A stretch of 64,000 nt of DNA, taken from Dietzia sp. B32 (GTDB lineage: Bacteria > Actinomycetota > Actinomycetes > Mycobacteriales > Mycobacteriaceae). Of the stretch, positions 36,777-47,496 are shown piece by piece (position 1 is the stretch's first letter; the number at the start of each line of letters is the position of its first letter). The stretch is from the NCBI RefSeq assembly GCF_024732245.1, contig NZ_CP093845.1, forward strand, positions 2,294,001 through 2,358,000, in the 5' to 3' direction. The translations under genes and the position numbers were made by a program. Under the pieces are notes generated by a model. The model ran no database searches, was not told the DNA's origin, and saw nothing but the letters and a program-made list of their open reading frames with translations.

Positions 36777-37253
36777 TCACTCCTTCTTGAGCGCGTCCGT
36801 ACACCGCAGCCGCAACTTCTCGAGCTCGCGGCCGTGTTCCTCGGCCCGCTCGACCAGCCTCTCCAGCGTGGGCCGGGGGAGCCGCGGGTCGCCGATGTCG
36901 AGCAGCGCCTTGAAGCCGAGCGTCTTACCGGTCACCGCGAGGGTCAGGGCCTCGAGCTCGACGAGGTCACTCAGGGGAGAACGCTCGGCGACGCGGCGGT
37001 TCGGCTTGAGCTGCCCGAACTTCTCGGCGGCCTTGGCGGGCAGGTCCTTGAGCAGCGAGGGCGACGTCCCCGCCAGCGTCATCAGCTCCTCGAGGCTCTG
37101 GAGGTCGTCCACGGTCTCGTCGCCGATCCGGGCCACGATCTTCCTGGTCTCCGGGTCCTGGTGGTCCTCGGCCACGCGGCGGAACAGGTCGATCCCTGCC
37201 GCTGCACCGGCGTGGTGGTCCTGCATGTACGTGTGCAACATCTCGGTGGCCAT
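36777..37253 (-). CDS. Ferritin-like helical hypothetical protein
   Basis: A 158-residue, all-helical protein starting MATEMLHTYMQDHHAGAAAG. It resembles a group of conserved actinobacterial hypotheticals with a ferritin-like four-helix core (ETRKIVARIGDETVDDLQSLEELM). Metal-binding residues cannot be assigned with certainty. The ATG at 37253 begins the conserved part; the in-frame extension to 37679 overlaps the acyl-CoA dehydrogenase and is a shadow. It lies 48 bp after that gene on the same strand, so it may be cotranscribed. Confidence 0.65.
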   Translation of the reverse strand: MATEMLHTYMQDHHAGAAAGIDLFRRVAEDHQDPETRKIVARIGDETVDDLQSLEELMTLAGTSPSLLKDLPAKAAEKFGQLKPNRRVAERSPLSDLVELEALTLAVTGKTLGFKALLDIGDPRLPRPTLERLVERAEEHGRELEKLRLRCTDALKKE

Positions 37254-37300
37254 GTACTGACGGTACGAGAGCGGGCCGCGGTAGCAACCGGACGAGCGCC

Positions 37301-38614
37301 TCAGCGCGCGAGGAGCCCCTTGGCGATGTGGGTCACCTGGATCTCGTTGCTGCCGGCGTAGATCATGAGCGACTTGGCGTCCCGGGCGAGCTGCTCGACC
37401 CGGTACTCGGCCATGTACCCGTTGCCGCCGAAGAGCTGCACCGCGTCCATCGCCACGTCGGTGGCGGCCTCGGAGGAGTACAACTTCATCGCCGACGCCT
37501 CCGCGAGCGACAGGGGCTTGCCGGCCCGCGCGCGCTCGATGGAGTTGAAGACCATGTTGCGCACGTTCATGCGCGCCACCTCCATCTTCGCCAGCTTGAG
37601 CTGGATGAGCTGGAAGCGCCCGATCTCCTGGCCCCACAGGGTGCGCTCGCGGGAGTAGTCCACGCACAGCCGGTGGCACTCCTCGATGATGCCGAGCGCC
37701 ATGGTCGCCACCCCGATGCGTTCGGCGGTGAAGCTCGACCGGGCCGACTCGCGACCGTCGCCGCCGCGGCCCTCCTCGGACTCGCCGAGCAACCGGTCCC
37801 GGCCGAGGCGGACGTTGTCGAAGAACAGCTCGCCGGTCGGGGAGCTGTGCAGGCCCATCTTCTTGAACGGCGGACCCTGCGTCAGGCCCTCCATCCCCTT
37901 GTCCAGGACAAAGGTGAGCACCTTGCGGTCGCGCGGGCTGACGTCCCGGTCGCCCTCGTCGAGCTTGGCGTAGACGATCATCACGTCCGCGTAGGGCCCG
38001 TTCGTGATGAACGTCTTCTGGCCGTTGAGGATGTAGTCCTCGCCGTCACGTCGCACGTAGGTGCGCATGCCGCCGAAGGCGTCGGAACCGGAGTCCGGCT
38101 CGGTGATGGCCCACGACGCGACCTTCTCCATGGTCACGATGCCGGGCAGCCAGCGTTCCTTCTGCGCGAGCGTCCCGCGGGACATGATCGTGGTGGCACC
38201 CAGCCCGAGGCTCACGCCGAGCGCGGAGACCAGACCCATGCACGCGCCGGCCAGTTCGCTGGTCACCACGGCCATCATGGAGTCCCGGCTCTCGAGGGCG
38301 CCGCCGGAATAGCCATCCTCGTCGTCGTCCCCCCTCCCGCCGTCGCCGCGCGGCGCGTCACCGGATGCCGCCCCGCCGCCCGCGGCACCGACCGCCGCGC
38401 CGACGGTCTCCCTCGCCCGCTCCTCGGCCAGCATCTTCTCGACCCCGTCGCGGGCCATGGCATCGATGCCGAACTCGGCGAACAGCTTCCGGATGATCGG
38501 GTACGGCGGGATCTCACCGCTCTCCAGGGCGTCGAGTTGGGGGCGGATCTCCTTGGCGATGAAGGCGCGCACGGCGTCGCGGATCATCAGGTCGGTCTCG
38601 GACCACTCGTACAT
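37301..38614 (-). CDS. Acyl-CoA dehydrogenase with a low-complexity insertion
   Basis: A 437-residue FAD-dependent FadE-type enzyme that introduces the alpha-beta double bond into an acyl-CoA. FAD/substrate motifs: WAITEPDSGSDAFG, GQKTFITNGPYADV, and the C-terminal QLFGGNGYMAEYRVEQLARDAK. The usual YEGT motif reads YAGSNE, so the catalytic Glu is probably at the alternative position used by isovaleryl- and long-chain-type enzymes. An Ala/Gly/Asp-rich insertion of about 40 residues interrupts the N-terminal helical domain near residues 70-108. Alone with the ferritin-like gene downstream. Confidence 0.87.
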   Translation of the reverse strand: MYEWSETDLMIRDAVRAFIAKEIRPQLDALESGEIPPYPIIRKLFAEFGIDAMARDGVEKMLAEERARETVGAAVGAAGGGAASGDAPRGDGGRGDDDEDGYSGGALESRDSMMAVVTSELAGACMGLVSALGVSLGLGATTIMSRGTLAQKERWLPGIVTMEKVASWAITEPDSGSDAFGGMRTYVRRDGEDYILNGQKTFITNGPYADVMIVYAKLDEGDRDVSPRDRKVLTFVLDKGMEGLTQGPPFKKMGLHSSPTGELFFDNVRLGRDRLLGESEEGRGGDGRESARSSFTAERIGVATMALGIIEECHRLCVDYSRERTLWGQEIGRFQLIQLKLAKMEVARMNVRNMVFNSIERARAGKPLSLAEASAMKLYSSEAATDVAMDAVQLFGGNGYMAEYRVEQLARDAKSLMIYAGSNEIQVTHIAKGLLAR

Positions 38615-38761
38615 CGGCGTCTCGTCTCCTCGGTGCCCGGGCGTGTGCCGCGCGTCACTGCAACACGTGTCAGCTCAGTGTGTCGCGGACGGGGCGGTGG
38701 GCGCGGCCGATTGCGGCGAATGGCCGGCCCGGAGACGACGGGGTCGGGCACACTCGGGGAC

Positions 38762-39718
38762 ATGAGTGCTCTCCGGGACAGTGCGCCGAACCGAGACCGC
38801 CGGCACGGGGCGGGCCGCGAGCAGCTCGGCCGGATCGGCCTGTGGACCGGCTCGCTGGAGGGACTGACGCCGGCGGCGATCCCCGACGTGCTCGGTGAAC
38901 TCGACGACCAGGGCTGGGGCTCGCTGTGGTTCGGCGAGGCCGTCGGCCGGGAGGCCTTCACCGCCGCGCAGCTGTACCTGGGCGCCACGCGCCGGATGGC
39001 GATCGGCACCGGCATCGCCAACATCTACGGCCGCGACGCCTCGGCGGCGGGGGCGGCCGCCCGCACGATCGAGGCGATGCACCCGGGTCGGTTCGTCCTG
39101 GGCCTCGGCGTCTCGCACGCGCCGCTGGTCGAGCGCCACCGCGGCCACCACTACGGCCGGCCGCTGTCGGCGATGCGCGAGTACCTCGACGCGCTCGACC
39201 GGACTCAGCCCATGGCGGCGGGCGAGGACACCATGCCGCCGGTCGTGCTCGCCGCGCTCGGCCCCAAGATGCTCGAGTTGTCGCGCGACCGCACCGCCGG
39301 CGCCCACCCGTACCTGACCCTGCCCGAGCACACCGCGCGGGCGCGCGAGATCCTCGGCGGGACCGCCGACGACGGGCCGGCCCTGGTCGTGGAGCACGCC
39401 GCGGTGGTGGCCGAGGGGGTCGACGACGACGAGGTGTGGCGGTCGCGGGCCCACGATCACCTCAACGTCTATACGGGCCTGCCGAACTATCGGAACTCGT
39501 GGACCCGGCAGGGGTTCGACGAGTCGGACTACGTGCGCGGGGGCAGCGACCGGCTCAAGCACGCGATGGTCACCCGCGGGGTCGAGGCGACGCGGGCGCG
39601 TGTGCAGGAGCACCTCGACGCCGGTGCCTCGACCGTGCTGGTGCAGGTGCTCGGCGAGAACGTGCTGACGCCGCCGGTGGAGGACTGGCGCATCGCGGCC
39701 GAGGGGCTACTCGGCTGA
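38762..39718 (+). CDS. F420-dependent LLM-class oxidoreductase
   Basis: Luciferase-like TIM-barrel enzyme, 318 aa. WGSLWFGEAVGREAF, AIGTGIANIYGRDA, TIEAMHPGRFVLGLGVSHAPLV and the C-terminal ASTVLVQVLGE fit a TIGR03620-like F420 subfamily. In Mycobacteriales such enzymes usually use F420H2 to reduce or oxidise unidentified metabolites. The start is the ATG at 38762 inside a much longer open frame running from 37328, whose upstream part is antisense to the acyl-CoA dehydrogenase gene. Confidence 0.85.
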   Translation: MSALRDSAPNRDRRHGAGREQLGRIGLWTGSLEGLTPAAIPDVLGELDDQGWGSLWFGEAVGREAFTAAQLYLGATRRMAIGTGIANIYGRDASAAGAAARTIEAMHPGRFVLGLGVSHAPLVERHRGHHYGRPLSAMREYLDALDRTQPMAAGEDTMPPVVLAALGPKMLELSRDRTAGAHPYLTLPEHTARAREILGGTADDGPALVVEHAAVVAEGVDDDEVWRSRAHDHLNVYTGLPNYRNSWTRQGFDESDYVRGGSDRLKHAMVTRGVEATRARVQEHLDAGASTVLVQVLGENVLTPPVEDWRIAAEGLLG

Positions 39719-39900
39719 GGTCTGCCAGCAGGCTTAGTGGCCCGGAGCGCGCCCTCTTCGGCTTGCGCTGCCGGAATGCACACGGATCGCCGGGGTGCGC
39801 TGCGGAAGTGGTCCATTCCGGGCGCGTAGGTCTAGCGCGGCAGCGGACCCCGGGGTGACGTGGGCTGCCGGCTCGCGTTATCCGGTTCGCCTGGTCCGCC

Positions 39901-40431
39901 TCAGTAGGGCACTGTCTCGACGATGATCGGACCCGCCGACGCGCCTCCGGTCGTGGTGAGTCGGTACTCGACCCGGCCCGCACCGGTGGAGATGATCGCC
40001 TGTTGCGGACTGGAGATCGGATCGGGGATACCGGTGGAGATCCGGGGCCAGGGGATCCCCGCGGTCTTCTCCCCGGTCGCGCCCGAGTCCAGATTCTTCC
40101 ACGAGAGCGTGGCGGTGAGGTTGCACGGACCCACGCCGAGTACGCCGAAACCCCAGCTGACACTGGCTGAGGCCGGGTAGCCGTCGCCGTTGAGGGTGGC
40201 GGACACGATGCCCATGCACGCGCCGGTGGGGGATCCGCCCGCGGCGATGAGCCGGTCGGGAGCGGGGAACAGGAGAGGGATCGCCTGGGAGGAGTCCTGG
40301 GCATTCGCGGTGGCCGGGGCCATGACGGCAGTGGTCAGCGCGACGGTCGTGGCGGCGAGGACGGCCCCCACGGAAACGGTTACTCGGCGGGTGTCCCGCC
40401 GGGTCGTGCCGGTGGTGTTCACCCGTCCCAT
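39901..40431 (-). CDS. Secreted protein of unknown function
   Basis: A 176-residue protein with an N-terminal export signal (basic RRDTRR, then VSVGAVLAATTVALTTAVMA and an ANA cleavage site before QDSS). The mature part has two cysteines (TGACMG and VGPCNL) that could form a disulfide, and is rich in beta-strand propensity with no recognised catalytic motif. An ATG at 40431 or GTG at 40422 could start it. About 180 bp downstream to the LLM gene contain nothing I can identify. Confidence 0.68.
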   Translation of the reverse strand: MGRVNTTGTTRRDTRRVTVSVGAVLAATTVALTTAVMAPATANAQDSSQAIPLLFPAPDRLIAAGGSPTGACMGIVSATLNGDGYPASASVSWGFGVLGVGPCNLTATLSWKNLDSGATGEKTAGIPWPRISTGIPDPISSPQQAIISTGAGRVEYRLTTTGGASAGPIIVETVPY

Positions 40432-40472
40432 GCTTGCACTAAGAGAAGGGTCATACAAGGTCTGGGGCGAGG

Positions 40473-40853
40473 TCAGGACATCACCCCGATTGCCGCCGCG
40501 GCGGTGAGGCCGACGGTCACACACGCAAACGACGCAACACTCAGGAGCCGGAACCACACCGTGCCCGACGCGCCGGGGGAGAAGGCCATCGGCAGGAACA
40601 GCAGCGGGTTGAGCACCGTGCCGATCACGATGAGTACCTGGATCCACGCGGGGAGGTCGGGCAGGACCGCCCCGACGGCGATCACCAACACGCCCATGAT
40701 CACGTAATCCAGGTGTAATTGCAGGAGACGCCGGGGCTCCCGGACCCCCGCCCTCTCGAACAGTCGGGGGAGAACGAGCTGGGCGGCCACCACCCATCCG
40801 GTCCAGGCGCCCACGGCGAGGAGGACGAGCCCGAACTTCACGAGGAACGACAT
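40473..40853 (-). CDS. Four-helix membrane protein, unknown function
   Basis: A 126-residue integral membrane protein with four hydrophobic helices: FLVKFGLVLLAVGAWTGWVVA, LDYVIMGVLVIAVGAVL, WIQVLIVIGTVLNPLLFLPMA and LLSVASFACVTVGLTAAAAI. Related small actinobacterial proteins are unnamed. The in-frame extension upstream to 41036 overlaps the divergent MFS promoter; the ATG at 40853 begins with a membrane helix and is chosen. Confidence 0.62.
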   Translation of the reverse strand: MSFLVKFGLVLLAVGAWTGWVVAAQLVLPRLFERAGVREPRRLLQLHLDYVIMGVLVIAVGAVLPDLPAWIQVLIVIGTVLNPLLFLPMAFSPGASGTVWFRLLSVASFACVTVGLTAAAAIGVMS

Positions 40854-40912
40854 GGCGGCGACGCTAACCGCGCCACCGGGGCCGGCGGGGCGGAATGAGA
40901 ACCATGTCGACA

Positions 40913-40934
40913 CCTGTCTGTAATGTCCGACAGG
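40913..40934. promoter_or_regulatory. Inverted repeat upstream of the MFS gene
   Basis: CCTGTC and GACAGG flank a 10-base spacer, 41 bp before the MFS start and 60 bp before the divergent small membrane gene. It could be an operator controlling either direction; no regulator gene adjoins. Confidence 0.3.
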
Positions 40935-40974
40935 AGGCTCCGGACGAGAGGCTCCGTCGGGAGGACACGGGACT

Positions 40975-42423
40975 ATGGCACCAGCTGGGGGCGGCGACAC
41001 CGACAACGTGAGGTCCGACCAGAACGGCCTGGTCATGGTGTTGGCCTTCGGCGGGATCGTGGTGTCGCTCAGTCAGACGCTGGTGATCCCCCTGCTGGGG
41101 ATGTTGCCCGCGATCCTCGACACCTCGGCGGCCAACGCGGCGTGGGTGGTGACCGTGACGCTGCTCGCCGGGGCGGTGGCGGGACCCCTCATGGGCCGAC
41201 TGGGCGACCTGTACCCCAAGAAGTACATCCTGATCGCCTGCACCGCGGTCATGGTCGCCGGATCGATACTCTGCGCGCTGTCCTCGTCCCTGTGGCCCAT
41301 GCTCTTCGGTCGCGCCCTGCAGGGAGTGGGGATCGGGGTGGTCCCGATCGGGATCGCCACCATGCGAGAGGTGCTCCCCCCGGCGCGTCTGGGGCCGGCG
41401 ATCAGCATGATGAGTTCCTCCCTGGGTGTGGGCGGGGCGCTGGGACTGCCCGCCGCGGCGGCGTTGGCCCAGTACGGGGACTGGCAGTGGATGTTCTGGG
41501 GGTCGGCGGTCCTGGGGCTGGGGATCATCGTCCTCATGGGCGTGCGACTCCGCGTGATGCCTGCGGGCAAGCCGGACGGTTCCCTCGACCTGATCGGTGC
41601 GTTCGGGTTGGCGGTGGGTCTCATCGCCCTTCTCCTGGCGGTGTCCAAGGGGGCCGACTGGGGTTGGACCTCACCGGTCACGCTGGGATCGTTCATCGTG
41701 GCGGCGCTGGCGTTCCCGCTGTGGGGCCGCTGGGTGTTGCGCCATCCCTCGCCGATCGTCGACCTGCGGGTGGCTGCTCGACGACCGGTCCTTCTGACCA
41801 ACATCGCCTCGATCATGATGGGCATGGGCCTCTACGCGCAGCTGCTCGTCATGCCGCAGGTCCTGCAGCTGCCGGTGGAGACCGGGCACGGGCTGGGGCA
41901 GTCGATGGTCGCCATGGGGCTGTGGACCGCGCCCGGCGGGTTGGCCATGATGGCCGTCGCGCCGCTGAGCGGTCGGCTCATCTCCACCCGTGGGCCGAAG
42001 TTCACCCTCATCCTCGGAGCTCTGGTGGTGGCCAGCGGCTATGTGTTCGGGCTGTTCCTGCTGGATTCCACGTGGGGCGTGATGCTGGCGGGCATCGTCA
42101 CCAGCGGCGGCGTCGGCCTGGCCTACGGTGCGATGCCGGCGCTCATCATGGCCTCGGTACCGACGTCGGAGATGGGCTCGGCCAACAGTGTCAATGCGCT
42201 GATGCGCTCGATCGGGACGACGGCGTCCGCGGCGTTGATCGGTGTGGTTCTCACGCAGACGTCCATGGACTTCGAGGGGCTGTTCGTCCCCACCGAGGCC
42301 GGGTTCAGGATCGGTCTCGTGATCGGCTGCGGGGTGGCGCTGCTGGCCGCGGCGGTCGCGGCCACGATCCCGCCGCCGTGGGTGGAGAAGGCCGCCGCGT
42401 CCCTGCCGGCCCGGGAGAACTGA
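40975..42423 (+). CDS. MFS transporter of the DHA2 (14-helix) drug-exporter type
   Basis: A 482-residue proton-coupled exporter with about 14 membrane helices. The motif A loop GRLGDLYPKKYIL between helices 2 and 3 and the motif C-like GVGGALGLPAAAALAQYGDWQWMFW are clear. The EmrB/QacA-type families expel drugs, dyes or lipids; substrate unknown. GGGAGG lies about 15 bases before the ATG, somewhat distant. It is a single gene facing a convergent zinc-ribbon gene. Confidence 0.85.
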   Translation: MAPAGGGDTDNVRSDQNGLVMVLAFGGIVVSLSQTLVIPLLGMLPAILDTSAANAAWVVTVTLLAGAVAGPLMGRLGDLYPKKYILIACTAVMVAGSILCALSSSLWPMLFGRALQGVGIGVVPIGIATMREVLPPARLGPAISMMSSSLGVGGALGLPAAAALAQYGDWQWMFWGSAVLGLGIIVLMGVRLRVMPAGKPDGSLDLIGAFGLAVGLIALLLAVSKGADWGWTSPVTLGSFIVAALAFPLWGRWVLRHPSPIVDLRVAARRPVLLTNIASIMMGMGLYAQLLVMPQVLQLPVETGHGLGQSMVAMGLWTAPGGLAMMAVAPLSGRLISTRGPKFTLILGALVVASGYVFGLFLLDSTWGVMLAGIVTSGGVGLAYGAMPALIMASVPTSEMGSANSVNALMRSIGTTASAALIGVVLTQTSMDFEGLFVPTEAGFRIGLVIGCGVALLAAAVAATIPPPWVEKAAASLPAREN

Positions 42424-42475
42424 CCCGCCGCCGGCCCGCCGGCTGTCGGGCCGCGCGGATGGTCTTCCTGCGGGA

Positions 42476-42715
42476 TCAGTAGTCGCCGGCCAGGATCCCG
42501 TCGGCCTGGTCCCGGTTGATCTTCGTGCTCACCCCGCACGCCGTGCACGTCGCGGCGTACGACGACCCCAGGGGGATGAGGGGGATGAAGAAGACCGAGA
42601 ACGCCCGCGACCTACGGTCGACCCGCTGTGCGGCGACGTTGCCGCAGTTCGGGCACGTGGCCCGGGCGAGCCCGAGGTTCCGGGAGGAGTTCTTGAAGCC
42701 GAAGATGAGGAACAT
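42476..42715 (-). CDS. Zinc-ribbon protein
   Basis: A 79-residue protein with two CxxC knuckles, CPNCGN and CTACGV, which together could bind one zinc ion. Between them is a hydrophobic SVFFIPLIPLGSSYAAT. Similar zinc-ribbon proteins are common and functionally undefined in actinobacteria. It lies 50 bp after the epoxide-hydrolase-like gene on the same strand. Confidence 0.78.
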   Translation of the reverse strand: MFLIFGFKNSSRNLGLARATCPNCGNVAAQRVDRRSRAFSVFFIPLIPLGSSYAATCTACGVSTKINRDQADGILAGDY

Positions 42716-42765
42716 CGGCCCAGCCTGACACCGCGCCGCGCCGCGCGCACCCGGTGTGGGGGAGC

Positions 42766-43653
42766 TCAGGCCCCGGGGCCCGAACCGTCCGCGGTCGACC
42801 GGGCGCGCGCGACGATCGCGTCCGCCAGCTCCCCCGGCCGCTCGTCGGGGATCCAGTGGCTGACCCCACTGAGCTCGACGAACCGGTAGTCGGCGTCCAC
42901 GTGGTCGCGGGTCCGTTCGGCGCCGCCACGGCCGAGGGCCGGGTCGCGGTCACTCCACACGAACGTGGTCGGGACACGGACCGGCGCGGTCGAGCCGGAG
43001 GGTGAGGCGAAGGGCAGGGCCCGGTACCAGCCGAGCCCACCGGGGATCGCCCCGGCGGCGACCATCTCCGTGCGGTAGCGCTCGATCATCTCGGGCGTCA
43101 TGCCCATCCCGGCCAGGGCCTTCTCGGGTCTAGGGCCGGCCGAGGTGAGCAGCAACTCCGGCAGGAACGGGAGTTGGAAGAGCCCGATGTACCAGGATCG
43201 CAGTAGCTGGTCGGAGGCGATCATCGCCTTGAGGAACGCGGCGGGGTGGGGCACCGACACGGCGGTTAGGCTGCGGATGCGGTCGGGGTGAGCTCCGGCG
43301 ACCCCCCACGCCACGGCGGCACCCCAGTCGTGACCCACCACGTGCGCGGTCGGCACACCGGCGGCGTCGAGCAGGGCGAGGACGTCCCCGACCAGCTCCG
43401 ACAGCCGGTACGCGCGCCGACCACGGGGGCGGGCGGATTCGCAGTATCCGCGTTGGTCCAGCGCCAGGGTGCGGTACCCGGCGGCGTGCAGAAGCGGTGC
43501 GACGAGGTCCCAGCTGGAGGTGCGCTGCGGGAAGCCGTGGAGCAGCACTATCACCTCGCCCTCGGCGGGCCCGGAGTCCACGGCGCGCAACTCCATGCCA
43601 CTGCGGGGGAACCACAGGTCCGGGCGGTGGGCGTGCGGATCAACCGCGGACAT
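42766..43653 (-). CDS. Alpha/beta hydrolase, epoxide-hydrolase-like
   Basis: A 295-residue alpha/beta hydrolase. HGFPQRTSSWD is the oxyanion-hole HGFP motif and VVGHDWGAAVAW contains the nucleophile Asp of the HDWG type found in epoxide hydrolases and haloalkane dehalogenases. The catalytic His is probably in SGVSHWIPDE. Substrate unknown. The ATG at 43653 has AGGAGG six bases upstream; an extension to 43794 is rejected. It overlaps the SRPBCC gene upstream by 14 bases, so the two are cotranslated. Confidence 0.87.
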   Translation of the reverse strand: MSAVDPHAHRPDLWFPRSGMELRAVDSGPAEGEVIVLLHGFPQRTSSWDLVAPLLHAAGYRTLALDQRGYCESARPRGRRAYRLSELVGDVLALLDAAGVPTAHVVGHDWGAAVAWGVAGAHPDRIRSLTAVSVPHPAAFLKAMIASDQLLRSWYIGLFQLPFLPELLLTSAGPRPEKALAGMGMTPEMIERYRTEMVAAGAIPGGLGWYRALPFASPSGSTAPVRVPTTFVWSDRDPALGRGGAERTRDHVDADYRFVELSGVSHWIPDERPGELADAIVARARSTADGSGPGA

Positions 43654-44188
43654 ATCCCCTCCTGACCGCCCGGTCGAGAATCCCGAGCGTCGCTCTGAGC
43701 GCCGATGCGTCCAGCACCGGCAGTACTCCCGAGTCACGCCACTTCGGGTGCGCGTCGGACCAGTCGTAGTAGCTGACGACCTCGGTCCTTGCATCGTCGC
43801 CGTCCACCGGGGTGAGGCGGTAGCCGTAGGTGTGCCCGATCGGGGGTCTGATGGCTCCGTCGATGGTCCAGGCGATCTCCGAGTCCGGCTCGAACCGGGT
43901 GATGATCACCGTGACGTCGTACTCGCCCAGGTCGTAGTCTCCGAGGGATTCGCGGTCCATGTGGACGACGAACCGGTCCCCCTCGGCGGTGACCACCGGC
44001 CCCTCGGCCGACTGGAGCATTCCCGAGGAGTCGATGGCCACGTGCCCGTCGGGATCGCAGAGCACGGCGAACACCCGGTCCGCCGGGGCCGAGATCACCC
44101 GCTGCGCCTCGAGACGCCGGTCTGCGGCGCCATCGCCGCCGGGGTGCTCCCCGGCAGGGGCCTCGCTGGTGTCGGCGTGGTCACTCAT
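43640..44188 (-). CDS. SRPBCC (START/Bet v1-like) family protein
   Basis: A 182-residue protein with the ligand-cavity fold. The N-terminal signature RRLEAQRVISAPADRVFAVLCDPDGHVAID is typical of polyketide-cyclase/dehydrase-like SRPBCC proteins, followed by beta-strands (YDVTVIITRFEPDSEIAW). It may bind a hydrophobic metabolite handled by the overlapping epoxide-hydrolase-like gene. ATG 44188 is preferred over the upstream in-frame ATG at 44257, which lies inside the katE terminator. Confidence 0.8.
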   Translation of the reverse strand: MSDHADTSEAPAGEHPGGDGAADRRLEAQRVISAPADRVFAVLCDPDGHVAIDSSGMLQSAEGPVVTAEGDRFVVHMDRESLGDYDLGEYDVTVIITRFEPDSEIAWTIDGAIRPPIGHTYGYRLTPVDGDDARTEVVSYYDWSDAHPKWRDSGVLPVLDASALRATLGILDRAVRRGYVRG

Positions 44189-44209
44189 GGCCGTGACGCT
44201 ACCCGCGTC

Positions 44210-44251
44210 CGCATCGTGCCGGGGACCTCTCGCGGTCCCCGGCACGATGCG
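44210..44251 (-). terminator. katE terminator
   Basis: A perfect 18-bp stem (CGCATCGTGCCGGGGACC and its complement) surrounds the loop TCTCGC. It begins about 26 bp past the katE stop in the leftward direction. Confidence 0.8.
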
Positions 44252-44276
44252 CGTCACTCCTGCGCCGCTTCCTGCC

Positions 44277-46541
<2,265 letters not shown>

Positions 46542-46665
46542 GGCGCTCCTTCGCGGGTGGGAATCGTGCGTCCGGGACCTACTGGCTCCGTGGAGCCATG
46601 CGCGGAATTCTGCCCGTGCTCGCGTTCCCCGCAACCGCTCGCGACCCACCTGCCGGGAGCGCCTG

Positions 46666-47337
46666 TTACCCGCCCGCCCCGGTCCCGGGGTCCTGGTGTG
46701 TCGGGGTCGGCGGCGCCAGCGCCTCCGCCAGGAAGTGCGCTGCCCGGGCGCTGTTGAGCGCGATGTCGTAGTCCGGTGATTCGCGCCAGTAACGGATGAC
46801 CGAGATGTAGGTGGAGCCAACCATCTGGGCGAGGAAGCGCAGCGGCAGGTCCTCGCGCACCTCCCCGGCGGGCACTCCCGGGGCCAGTACCCGGGCCATG
46901 GTGGACGTGAGCTGCTCGGTGCGGGCGGCACTCACCGCGGGGACCGCGAGTTCGCGCTCGAGCTCGCCGGTCAGCGATGCGAAGTAGACCGGAGCGGCGG
47001 CGGCGGTGGCCGCGACGTCCTCGAACAACCGATCGAGTCGACCGGAGGTGGTCAGTGGCTCGGACAGCAGGTCGTCGACCAGCAGTCCGAGGGTGGCCAC
47101 GTGGGCGTCATGCAGTGCGATGACGATGCCGTGCTTGTTCTGGAAGTAGTTGAAGAACGTCGCGCGGGAGACGCCGGCGGCCTCGGCGATCTCCTCGGCC
47201 GTGGTCTCGGCGACGCCGCGCTCGGCGAAGAGCTGACGGGCGGCCTGCAGCAGGCTCGTGCGGACCGCGTGCTTGTTGTGCGCGCGCCGGGACGAGTCGG
47301 GCGGCGGCTCGGTGTCGATCGGAGGCCACGTCTGCAT
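46666..47337 (-). CDS. TetR-family transcriptional regulator
   Basis: A 223-residue repressor. The helix-turn-helix is VRTSLLQAARQLFAERGVAETTAEEIAEAAGVSRATFFNYFQNKHGI. The C-terminal domain is generic. It is divergent from a phosphotransferase gene, with a palindrome (TAGAC-GCCA-GTCTA) between, so it probably represses that operon and itself. ATG 47337 is used; ATG at about 47403 is an in-frame alternative with a longer leader peptide. Confidence 0.83.
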   Translation of the reverse strand: MQTWPPIDTEPPPDSSRRAHNKHAVRTSLLQAARQLFAERGVAETTAEEIAEAAGVSRATFFNYFQNKHGIVIALHDAHVATLGLLVDDLLSEPLTTSGRLDRLFEDVAATAAAAPVYFASLTGELERELAVPAVSAARTEQLTSTMARVLAPGVPAGEVREDLPLRFLAQMVGSTYISVIRYWRESPDYDIALNSARAAHFLAEALAPPTPTHQDPGTGAGG

Positions 47338-47415
47338 GTGTCGTCCCGTCCCCTCGTCGGCGGTCCCGGCGACTCGCGGAACGTCCGGGCCCACGATATC
47401 CATCGACGCAAAATC

Positions 47416-47429
47416 TAGACGCCAGTCTA
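47416..47429. promoter_or_regulatory. Candidate TetR operator
   Basis: TAGAC-GCCA-GTCTA is a perfect 5-bp inverted repeat with a 4-base centre, in the 159-bp gap between divergent starts. TATGGT at 47434-47439 may be the -10 for the rightward operon. Confidence 0.45.
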
Positions 47430-47496
47430 CGTTTATGGTGTGATCTACCTCACCGCCCTGGATGAAGGGCATTTCACCGGAAGAAGGACACGAGAC

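Noticed and set aside
46542-46931. N-terminal extension of the katE frame
   Set aside because: It overlaps the TetR gene, lacks catalase similarity, and a good AAGGAG precedes the internal ATG at 46541.
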